A stretch of 64,000 bases of DNA from Dichetophora obliterata (taxonomy: Eukaryota > Arthropoda > Insecta > Diptera > Sciomyzidae), in NCBI GenBank assembly GCA_963920525.1, contig OY986437.1:195443511-195507510 (forward strand), read 5' to 3'. Below are positions 49,039 through 59,471 of the stretch, one piece after another. Position numbers and translations under genes: made by a program. The notes beneath the pieces are model-generated. The model had not been told where the DNA came from, made no database searches, and saw nothing but the letters and a program-made list of their open reading frames with translations. Position 1 is the first letter of the stretch. Every line of letters starts with the position of its first letter.

Positions 49039-49510
49039 GGGTGGGGCGATTTGAACATCTTAATGGTCGATTTGAACATTTTAATGGGCGATTTGAACAT
49101 CTTAATGGACGCTTCGCGTTTCTGATTCTAGGGATTGTACTGAGCAAAAAAGTCCACTAGACCATACGTCTACGGTGAAAATCGAGCTTCCAGATTTTGA
49201 CTTGCAGTTTTTTCTCAGACTTTTGTCACGTTTTTTTTTTTTTATATTTTTGCCTATAACAGCCAAACCATTGAGATTTTCGATCCAATACTAAGACTAA
49301 AATTTCAATGGTTTGGCTGTTATTGGCCAAAATATCCAAAACAAAAAACGTGAAAAAAGTCTGAGAAAAAACTGCAAGTCAAAATCTGGAAGCTCGATTT
49401 TCACCGTAGACGTATGGTCTAGTGGACTTTTTTGCTCAGTACAATCCCAAGAATCAGAAACGCGAAGCGCCCATTAACACTTTTTTCCTTCCATACTAAT
49501 CGCGCCACTC
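49039..49510. mobile_element. 472 bp MITE with TA duplication and internal 21-mer triplet
   Basis: GGGTGGGGCGATT on the left and AATCGCGCCACTC on the right are inverse with two mismatches, flanked by TA. The inverted match is near-perfect inside (CTAGACCATACGTCTACGGT and its inverse near 49415). Just inside the left end CGATTTGAACAT(C/T)TTAATGG is repeated three times in tandem. Tc1/mariner-like by target. Confidence 0.75.
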
Positions 49511-49578
49511 TAATGTCAACAGTTCTGGTCTAGAACCTATTAGAACCTCTTTTCAATGCAATTTTCAGATTGATTTTG

Positions 49579-50340
49579 TTAGATATTTAACGTTTTCGAA
49601 TGTTTGTATCCAAAATGTCTCAAATTTTCAATTAAGATTTCTTCTTTTTTCTCTTCGTTTAATCTAAAGACATTACGAATACCAAGATTCTCAGCACTTT
49701 CAAGTAAATTTGCCTTCAAAATTTCAAGATAATGTGACTTGTCCATATTCGTCTCAATAAACTGCAAGTTACCAACACCGGCTGCCCACATCATAAAGCT
49801 TCCACCTCCGAGTTGTCTGTAGCTTTCAAATTGTTTACTTGCAGCCACATTTGAGATTCCATCTGAGCGAAAAATATTATATTTGGACTCGTCATCAAAT
49901 ATTTTAAAAGCTACAATTCTTATCCAAGCCTATTTCAAACTGTTCTTCTAGTTTTTGTGCTTATAAAAGGCTTCTTGTGCTCTCTTCTTCCATTAAAGTC
50001 ATGTTCCCAAAGCACTGCGAATAGTTTCTGGGTGGCATGACTTGTCCAACTCTGCCTCCACTTTACTAGCCGCTTTTGGAGCAGATATTTTTGGGTTTTC
50101 CTAGAATGTTCCTACAATATTACGCTCTACCGCTGGATTGAAAATTTTGTCGGGATCATTTCTACCCTTATCGTACGTTCCATTACTGCGGACAAGTCGT
50201 TAAATGATGCTCTGGACTGTGAAGTCACTCAGTCTAACCATTCACCAATTTTTCCGCACGAATGGTAATTTTTTAAAATGACGGAACAAGTTCTCGTTGC
50301 TTAACTGTCGCATATGGTCCCATTTCGCAAATTACATTTT
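49579..50340 (-). pseudogene. Tc1-like transposase relic
   Basis: Read on the minus strand: an N-terminal helix-turn-helix region with frameshifts (VQSIIQRLVRSNGTYDKGRN), then FDDESKYNIFRSDG, GGGSFMMWAAGVGNL and DKSHYLEILKANLLESAENL. These are in the order of Tc1-family transposases (FSDESKF..., GGGSVMVWG..., the EILxxNLLPSA block). The C-terminal part with the QDNDPKHT motif is gone, and stops or shifts occur near 50100 and 50220. Dead copy of a DDE transposase. Confidence 0.75.
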
Positions 50341-53300
50341 TCTGCCATTACAAGACCGCAATTTACAAGACCTACTCACAAAAATTTAACTTGAACTTAT
50401 TGCGATATAATGACTAAAACATAGAAAAAGAAACAACCGTTACATTGCAAGATAACGGATCATTGTTCAGCTGCAAAGTATTTGGTTTGAATAAGCTGTG
50501 ACTAAAAAACTTCGAAATCGAAATGTTTTACATATGCGAAAAAAGAAAAGGTTATATTAACAAGTGTCCATACAATCGTTTATTCTCGCTTTCTAGTCAT
50601 CATCATTATTTTTTTTTTTCTAATGGAATTTTATCACAAACAAAGCAGTATATTTTTCTTTTATTTAAACATGAAGTCATTTTATTTTAATGTCTTGACA
50701 AACTTCTGATTTTTTAACGGACACTTGAAATTAAAAAAAACAACTTAATTTTAAGTATTGTATTTAAATACAGCTATCGTATTGTTTCTTTTCTGAAAAG
50801 TTTTCATAAGCAACACCAGAAAAATGTTAAGGAAAGGAGTTTTTACAGGCCTAAAGATTCAAAACGATTTTTGGTTAAAGTCGTGGTTTTTGAATCTAGA
50901 TGATCTTTAAAGTTATAGATCGAATGATGAACATTTTTCTGTAAAAGTCATGGATAAAATAGCATCCCCATTTCTGAGTAATACCGATTTATTTTGTCTT
51001 GAGGGGGCTCTTTTTATAGCCCGTGTAAATTTTAGGGGACGATATTGTTTTAAATTTGACACAATTTGGTTGAAGGTCTTTAATAAAAATTTCACTTGAG
51101 GTTGTAGTTGAAGAGATTAAACTATGTGGCAGGTCCTATATTATAAAATTTGACTTTGCAAAAATCGCTTATTTGCAAAAATTCCAAAAATTTCCTAGAG
51201 ACTATGTTTCAAAGACCAATAGCTGTAAAAGTAGCCATCGAGATTTTTTAAGTTATTTTTTTGATGTTGCACAGTGTTATTAATTACTTCAATATGCAAG
51301 GTGGTTAAAAGTTGCACTAATTTTACAAAAATGTACTCATTATTCGATGCGATTTTACAAAATCTTACCCTTCCTTACTGTTTTGTGTGCTCATTTAAAT
51401 GAAACAAGCTACAAACTTGCTTAAAGTAAGCGCCTTTATTTAATTTTATTACAATAAATTTCTTGTATAATTTATATAAATGTAGTTAGTTATGATTCAA
51501 CAAGTAAGCAGCAAAAGCTTTGACTCAGTTTTAATTTATTTTTGGTTATTTTGTATTGGCATTAAGTGATTAGCAATTGCTTTCTTTTTACTTAAAAAAT
51601 ATGTATTGTTTTTGGTTTCCACAAAATAGATATTCTTTATTTTTTTGAGCATTTGGTACTGTTTTAAAATGGCATTTGCATATATGCACAAGTAGTTATG
51701 AGACGGTGGCGTTTTTTCACAAGCTTTACTCGCTTTAGTTTATTTTGTATTTATTGTTCTTGCTTGTTTGTCTGTTTGTTTTTATAGCTATGATATGTAA
51801 GCAAATAGTTTTCAATAAAATTCTTTAAAGCCGAAACGATAACAATTTTATGTAATAAATTTTATTTAATAAGCACAAGCTAGCTAAATTAACAATTTTT
51901 TAAGCGTTTTCATAGCTTTTATGTAGAACAAACAACAGCATTAATTTTAATACGCAATTTTCTATGTATATTAATACTTTTTAATTATTTTATAATTGAG
52001 CAACAGATTTAATTTGTATGTTTTTTTAAAGACAACTTGCCAATTATATCAACCAAATTAAATTTCTCAATTACATAATAATATTAGAATAATTTTTTAA
52101 TACTTAAATTTTATTAAAATTTTTATTTTTAAAAGGTATATTTTCAAATATTTTCAAATAAAATTACAATTATTTTTGTATCTAAATAATTTTATTTAAA
52201 ATTAAATATCTAAAAGTAATGCTTTTATTTTTTACGTTTTTTGATATTTTGTGAAATTTTTCTATTTAAAAAAATTATATATTTAGTCTTCTGAAATTTT
52301 CTAAAGATTTTATTTTTTATAGCTTTATGGATATGTTTTATTACAAAACGTTATTTGTGTTTATTCTACATATTTTTATTCTATTTCATTTTTTTTATTT
52401 TTTTTTATCGCGTAATTCTTCAAAATTATTGTTTAGTTAAAATATATGTACGAGTATCATCAAATATTTTTCATAGTTATTTTAAATTACTTTAGGCTTT
52501 GACTGTTATAAAATAAAAACCAGATTTTGATCTTTGCTTTCTGTGGTTTTAATTAATGAGAGATATTTAATGTTTTTTATAGGAAATTCACAAAAAAAAA
52601 AAAACAATTTGGTTTTTATTTTATTGCGACTATTATAGAAGTTATTTTAAATAAAATATATAAATATATAAATACATAAAGTTAGCTAAAAGCGCTTAAA
52701 TATAATGCAAATTACTTTTAATACAATATATTTTTGTAATTACTTTTTATGTATAAAATATTTTGGCAAGCAGCCGTAATTGAAAGCACGATATGTTTTG
52801 TTATAATTTTTAGTGTAGCACAAGCAAAAAATAAAAATTAAAAATATAAGGAATTTTCCATTGGTTTTTTAAGTACTCAATATAACGGCAGAACAGAAAA
52901 GAATCAATACAAATGTCTAATTTTTTTAACAAAAAAATGTACATGGCTTTGTTACTGAACTCCACCTAAACGGCTGGATCAATTTTCATGAAATTTGGTG
53001 TGTGTGTGCGGCTGGGTCTGTAGATGGTTTTGTTTTAAAGTTTGACCCGGTAGGTGGCGCTGTTGTTGCTGTGGCAGTGTTTAAAGGGGTACTTGAGAGT
53101 ATAACGTAGAAACGGATTGAGAAATTGTCATAATTTTTTCACTACACCATTAGTTTTTCTGCAAACAAAATTACAAAATGAATAAAAATAAACAAAAAAA
53201 AAGTCTTAAATTTTATTGGTGTTAGACTTGATTTTTCGATCGTATAAAACGTTTTTAAATGTTTACTATAGAAACTTTAAATCAACCCTACATTTATGCA

Positions 53301-53891
53301 TACCATATGAAAGAACATTAAAAAAGCCATTTTTGGTTTTTAATATTTTTTCAACAACAAATATTTTTACCAAAATTTTTTGCGAAATAAAGAAATTCAA
53401 GAATCGGAATAAAATCGAATGATTTAAACTATCAAACATTTATAATTTGTATTTAAATCATAGAAAATTAAAATAGAAATTTGTTAAAGTTTTTTTTTTT
53501 AATTATAAAAACTAGAAGAGAATAGAAAAGAAAAAAGATTGAAACACGAGTGGACGGACAATTAATCAAAATTTTAACCAAAAAAAAATGAATGCAATCC
53601 TTTGTAACGTGACCGAGCTATTCACATTCAAAGCCAGCACTTTCATTTTTGATTGATTTTTTTTTCTATTTCACCAAAAAATAAATTAGTACTAAAAACT
53701 TTTTGTTTGTTTCAGGTGCGAAAGTGGTTGTGGTGTCAATTTCTCGAAAATTTTAAGCAACTTGCATGTTCCTATAGAAAACGAAACTTTTCTAATAAAA
53801 AAATATGAACCAAGAATATTACTTACCACAAAGGTATGCATATAACCTTGAAAATTCTTGCATGGTAGATTTTTTACCTTAAACATTTAAG
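50341..53891. other. very AT-rich gene-free stretch
   Basis: No supportable gene. 52950-53080 contains CTAAACGGCTGGATCAATTTTC and GGTAGGTGGCGCTGTT, a phrase style found in dispersed insect repeats, but no ends could be defined. The rest is low-complexity A/T. Confidence 0.4.
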
Positions 53892-54010
53892 GTGTTTGGT
53901 GAATCTGAGAACCTTAGTATGTTTGGCTATGACAAAAAAGGTCAAAAATTATTTTTAAAGAAATTAAAACAAAATCCCCAAGAAAAAAATTTCTACAAAA
54001 TCAAGGCCAC
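53892..54010 (+). pseudogene. possible Tc1-like transposase fragment
   Basis: GESENLSMFGYDKKGQ followed by LFLKKLKQNP resembles the ESKFxLFGSDG...VWRKP part of Tc1-like transposases. It is isolated, and the frame continues with no further match. Weak call. Confidence 0.3.
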
Positions 54011-55520
54011 AGTAACAACAGGTATATCAGCTAGTTTATATATAAAAGTAAACTCAGAAATAATTAAAAAATATTTTGCCAAGGACTTAATTAAATGTTT
54101 ACAAAAAAATTATTGCATTTCGAAAATTTTTCTAAATATGAGTAGAATAAAATACTCAGCAGTAAACAAAGTAACTGCAAAATCCAAATTTAATCTCCAA
54201 CTGCGTTGGAGAAAGTTGAGAAAGTTGATTAATGTTATTGAATCGAAGCAAACATTCGGATGTTTTATGGCTGTTTTAACACGCATGCTTATAAGTCTGA
54301 GAGCTCGTTTAAGACTGCAAAATGAGAGTGTTTTCCTTTCTATAAGGACACACGGATCTGAGTTTAAAATAAGATTCTTATAAGAATCCTAAATATGTAT
54401 ATTTAAAGAGTCACAATTGCAAGTGTTTTCGAACACTCATAAATAAAAACATTTATAATGCTTTTGTGACTCATTTAAAGCAAATATATGGATTCTTTTG
54501 AATGATGACCTAACAACAAAAACTCAAATAAGACTCTAAAATGAACATGGCCTAATATAAACACTGCTCTTAGCCCAAAATAGGACTACAAGAATAGTCC
54601 AAAATATAAACTTTTTTAATTTTAAGATCGACTATGAATAATCGATCCTTATGTGATTATACGATTTCAGAATTATTATCTTAATTGCTATGTTTAGTAC
54701 AATTTCATGCAATATTTAATTCACATTGTTTTTATTTTATCTAATTGGTTAATGTCAGTGAAAGATTATACATTTTTTAATTCCATTAAACTATATTCTT
54801 TACGTATTCGAGGTATTTACTTTTGCGGTAATATTAAATAAAAACTAAGAATGTTTTTGATAGTTTGGAAGCGGATTTCATAATCTAGGCACTTTAACTT
54901 GAAACTATCGTTAAAATACATCATTCGAGCTTTTTTGAATACTGTGGTAGGCATCGCACGTTTTCTTTGAATAAAATCGAACGAAAAACGATACTCACTT
55001 CAAATTACCAAACATTGTAAAAACGAAATATGACAATTTTAAATCTAACACAACAAAGTCATTTCAGGCACGCCATTCCAGGGAGTAAGTCGTTAAATAC
55101 ACGTACAACTAATTTCTTGGCAGCAAAAGTATTTAAATGTTTATGCAAGTTACGATTTGGTAAGTAAAATCGGAGTATTAAATAAATATCTAACTTTATT
55201 AAAATATATCCTTCATTTTAATTATTCTTTTATAAAAAAAAAAAAATGGGAAAAAGTCAGAACTAACCGTTGAAATGAGATGTGAGACGATATGAGACAC
55301 GGTAAGCAAAACATGTTTCCATATCAAAAAACATTGTCGCTCATTTCTTTCACGACCTTCAACCTACGTTTCGTTAAACATAAAGATGCAGTTAAGCTTT
55401 TATTGCTTATCGACTCAGAGTTTTATTTCTGTCAAAGAAATATGCTCCGAGTTTTATCTGTCCAAGCAAACAGTTCATTATTCATTAAATAAACACAAAA
55501 AACAAATTCAGTGAAAAACT
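54011..55520. other. spacer, no gene seen
   Basis: The open frame to 54383 shows no domain beyond the fragment noted above. AT-rich. Confidence 0.35.
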
Positions 55521-55524
55521 TGGG

Positions 55525-56225
55525 CCCCGTTCGGGCAGAAATCGTAAAACAACAAGTAAAGAAGACGAGCTTATTGTACGGAAGTTCTCAAAGAACCCTG
55601 GTTTAACACCGAAAAGCCATGAATTGCAAATGAACATTTTTTTCTCAGAATACAATTAGTTCAGGCACAATTCGCAGGCGTTCAATAAATCCCCATTTGG
55701 TACATATTCCAGTGGGGAAAATACCGTATATCACACCGACAAATAAAATCAAACGACTCCAATTTGCCAAATATTTTCTTTAAAAACAAAGTTTTCTGAA
55801 TTCCAAATAAAATAAGCAAAGAAGTCGTTCCAGTCTTACAAGCAAATCGCCATGGCGGCAGATCACGCATTTCCATCTGGTGACAAATTTATTGGTGAGT
55901 CATTTATGTTGCAACAAGATAATGAATGCACCATGTCACAAGAGTAAGTTCATAATTAAATTTTTGAACCGAACTGGCGTAGATGTTATAAACTGGCCGC
56001 CCAAAAGTCTGATTTTAACGTTATAGAAAATATGTGTGCATATATTAAAGAAATGTGACGCGTTTGCTCCACTCGGACCCGGGAAGAGGATGTATCTGAA
56101 GTAAAAAGTCTCGAGAAGCCAATTCTGGCAGATATTTTAAATAATCTTGTGGAATCGGTCCCAAAATGTCTTCAAACATTTAATGTTCATAGAAGTTCAT
56201 GTGAAAAAATATTTTTAAGTTGATT
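55525..56225 (+). pseudogene. Tc1-like transposase relic, both ends preserved, middle lost
   Basis: RSGRNRKTTSKEDELIVRKF and SKNPGLTPKSHELQ form the Tc1 N-terminal helix-turn-helix. After a stretch of unrelated or eroded frame, MLQQDNECTMSQ (the QDNDPKHT block), AAQKSDFNVIENMCAYIKEM (the PxSPDLNPIENLW block, with the last catalytic acid) and LNNLVESVPKCLQ (the SMPxRL block) follow with frame changes. Not functional. It is a different copy from the one at 49.6-50.3 kb, on the opposite strand. Confidence 0.7.
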
Positions 56226-56958
56226 TTTGCATAAAACAGAATTGTCAAAATTGCCTTCTTTAAAGTTATTTTTAATTTTAATTTGATATATTTATAAGTT
56301 ATTTTGAAAAAATCACACATTTCTGGTAAGTTTTTAAGCTCGAACTATTTTAGTAACTCGTAATGGACAATTCCGACAAAAGAGCCCATTTACATAACTT
56401 CGCAGTTTTAAGTGATAAAAACAATTTTTAGTACTTTGAAATACTCTAACTTTCTTTTTTCTTGAAGTTTATGTAGTAACAAGAAATTAAAAATTAATTT
56501 TGCAGATGGAAATGCCAAAAATATGCCTTAAATGTCATTCCTGTAACTAGTTTTCGATCAAAATTGTAACAATTAATGAGTTACAATTTTTATTTCTACA
56601 TGTTCTAGATGACAAGGTAAAAATGAATTACTTATACCGTATGCATTTTCTGCCGTTTAAAATAATTATAAAAATTTTTAACGTATGTTTCATCTTCAAA
56701 CTTGGTGTCCCTCTATTTTATCACTTTTTTAAATTAGCGCCTTTATAGGCGGATTCACTGACCACCTTCCGCAAGTTTTTTGTGCCAGCTTTCTTGCTCT
56801 CTGTGTGACAATGTGCCTCAGGTCGATTCACTCATAGTAGAACCATAGTAAAACTAGACAAGGTAGTGTTAGGGCTGAATGTGTTCTCTTTCTTAGTGAC
56901 CATAACTGTCAAACTCAGTCGTTTTGGTATTTTTGCTAATTTTTGCTTTCATATTTAG
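56226..56958. other. spacer, no gene seen
   Basis: AT-rich DNA. Nothing recognised. Confidence 0.35.
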
Positions 56959-57377
56959 GGTGCTCACAGTTCTGTTTTATCTGGTGTGGTATCTTTGCCG
57001 ACTGTTAACTTTAAAATATTTTGCCATCTGGTAACTATTTTTGTTTTTTTTTTGCACACAAAATAAAGATAACACAAAATATTACAACTGCCATGCTTTG
57101 AAGCGTGTTTGTCTTTTGTGGTAATGTGGCAATGCTGACAGTTGATTTATTTTATTGTTCAGAAAATGGAAGCAGAAGATCCAATTGGAAAGGAAAGTGA
57201 AATAAATTTGAATAGATTAATGTTGAACTTTGAATTGATTAAACTTTTCTTCTCAGGTGAAGCATTTGCAAAATGTGAATTTTAGAATTAATATGTAAAG
57301 GGGTGCTCACACTTTTAATGAGTTATCTTTCTAAAGTTGCCACACATTAACTTTAAAAGTAAACTGTGAATACCCTT
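56959..57377. mobile_element. candidate MITE with GGGTGCTCACA ends
   Basis: Begins GGGTGCTCACAG and ends CTGTGAATACCC. A second GGGTGCTCACA at 57302 also pairs with the same right end, so the right 80 bp form a hairpin of their own. The outer extent and target site are uncertain. Confidence 0.4.
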
Positions 57378-58616
57378 ATTGCATTCTCATTTAAAATTTT
57401 TAAAGACATGTTTTTAAGACCATTTTTTTCTAACTTTAAACCCTATAACTTCTAAACGACTTGAGAGCACCTTTAATTTTTTCATTATTAGCTTTTTTAG
57501 CTCCAAATACACATTTTGAAAAAAAAAACATTTTAACTAAAGGTAAAATGGTCCAATTTTTTTCCATACAGATTTTGGGTCTTATTTTATTTTAGGTTTG
57601 GGCGTTATTTAATTTTTTTTTTGCTTTATTTCATTTTTGATTTTGGGCATTATTTAATTTTTGTAAGCCGAAAATATTTTGATATGATTTAATTTTCAGT
57701 TTGGGCGTTATTTATTTTTTTTTTGTTTCTTTTTTGAATTTTTGTGTATTCAGTTAGTGATAGACTAAAAACAAAATGAGTATAACATTTACGAAATTGA
57801 GAATAAAATGTTAGGTAAAGTGTTTTGGTTTTCTCTAACGCCCGGTGTCTGATCTCCAAATAAAAGCTATTGTTATTCCTGAAACCGTCAGTCCTAACGT
57901 TTTGTGTCATTTCTGTAACCACTCAAAAACACACAAAATGCATACAAATCAATTTCATGGCGTGATACCGTGTAGCCTCAAGCAATTTTAACTTACTTTG
58001 GGGCCAAATAGTATAAAGAAGCCATGATTCTAGCTTCAAGTTTTATTTTTACATTTATCTATTTTCCACATGAAAAAAGGGTGCTTTTGGCGAAATTGCC
58101 CATACACATAACTTCTCGAGTAACACAGGTCAGTTAATCAGCTGGTTAATAATAAAATTAATTTCCATTGGAAATGAAAAAATTTTGCAGATGCGATAGA
58201 TGTGGAACGACATGTAGAACAAATTTTATCTAAAACTTGTGGTTATTTTTTAAAAAGTTCAACTAATGTTATAAAATTAAAATATTTTAATTTACGAGAC
58301 TTTATAAAAATTAATATTAGAAACAATGATATTTATGTATATATATAACTAAAACAATTAATTTGTGTCCAAAAATATGTATACATATAAATATAAAATT
58401 AAAAAATAAATGTAAAATTTTACAAAAACTAACATATTTATTTTTAAAAATCAGTCTTGCGAGACATTCGATAGCTTCTAAATATAGTGTACTTTTTAGG
58501 TATAAAAAATCAATATATGTAATAAAAAGTTGCTCTTAAACTATGTTTAACACAACTATAATAACACAAATATATTCTATGTTGAGCATTCATTAATAAA
58601 TTTTAAAAAAATAATA
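57378..58616. other. spacer with degenerate GGGCGTTATTTAATTTTT phrases
   Basis: Between 57585 and 57720 the phrase TTTGGGC(G/A)TTATTTAATTTT recurs about three times. No gene is supported; the 77-codon minus-strand open frame at 57689-57922 shows no domain. Confidence 0.4.
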
Positions 58617-58791
58617 GCCCAGTTCTGAATGATTTTTCACGGTGAAATTCTGGAAATTTTTAATTCCAATCTGTTCATCAACCGTCGAGATTTATGAGTG
58701 TAAGCAAAAAAATGTGATATCTTTATCTGATATCTTAAAAATGAAAACTCCCTTTTCCTATTCCCCGGGAAAAATCATTCAGAATTGGGCT
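58617..58791. mobile_element. small MITE, family copy 2 of 3
   Basis: AGCCCAGTTCTGAATGATTT on the left is the inverse of AAATCATTCAGAATTGGGCT on the right (one mismatch), and TGTTCATCAACCGTCGAG lies in the middle. It is the shortest of the three copies. Confidence 0.7.
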
Positions 58792-58956
58792 GTATAAAAT
58801 ATAAAATATATAAAACAATGTTGGAAATAAAAATTATTTGCAAGATGGACTTAGTGTTTTATAATAATTTAAAAATGTTTAAAAAGCAGCTAAAAAAGTA
58901 TGTAGCAAATAGCATTTTTAGACAGTTTTAGACTACACAACAAAATATATATTTAG

Positions 58957-59160
58957 AACAATCATGAAACTTTTCTTCCGGGAAATCGGAAAAGGAAGTT
59001 TTAATTTTTTAGATAAAGTTCAAGAAAATTTTTAATGCAAATTTGTTCATCAACCGTCAATATTATAGAATGTACAAAAAATGTGATGTCTTTATCTGCT
59101 TTCTTAAAAATCAAAATGCCTTTTTGCGATTACCCGAGAGAAAAGTTTCATGATTGGGCT
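58957..59160. mobile_element. small MITE, family copy 3 of 3
   Basis: Shares CGGGAAATCGGAAAAGGAAG, TTGTTCATCAACCGTCAATA and AATGTGATGTCTTTATCTGC with copies 1 and 2. It ends with AAAGTTTCATGATTGGGCT, the inverse of the left ATCATGAAACTTT. Confidence 0.65.
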
Positions 59161-59471
59161 GATTAAACACAAAACTAAAAAGATGATTACCCATTAAGCT
59201 GACGGGAGGGGGGCAGAGAATTTTTTCTTAAAATTTAATGTATATCATGTAAAGTAACTGCCCCGCCAGACATAAGTTTAAACAAATTGCAATAACTTGG
59301 AGTGCAATTTTATATTTACTTTATGGAAGATATAAAACGCTGATAGAAGCATATGAAAATTTTTAAAAATATGCAAAACAATTAAAAGATTAAACAACTA
59401 CAAACTTAAACTTAGAATTAAAGATATGGAAGCTTTATGTTTGCTTTGATAAATACTAGGGGGGGAAAACC
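59161..59471. other. 3' flank of the adaptor-like gene
   Basis: Would contain the 3' UTR of the minus-strand gene ending at 59472. No other feature. Confidence 0.4.

Noticed and set aside
53892..54383. 163-codon open frame as a full gene
   Set aside because: Only the first about 40 residues resemble a Tc1-type transposase; the remainder is low-complexity.
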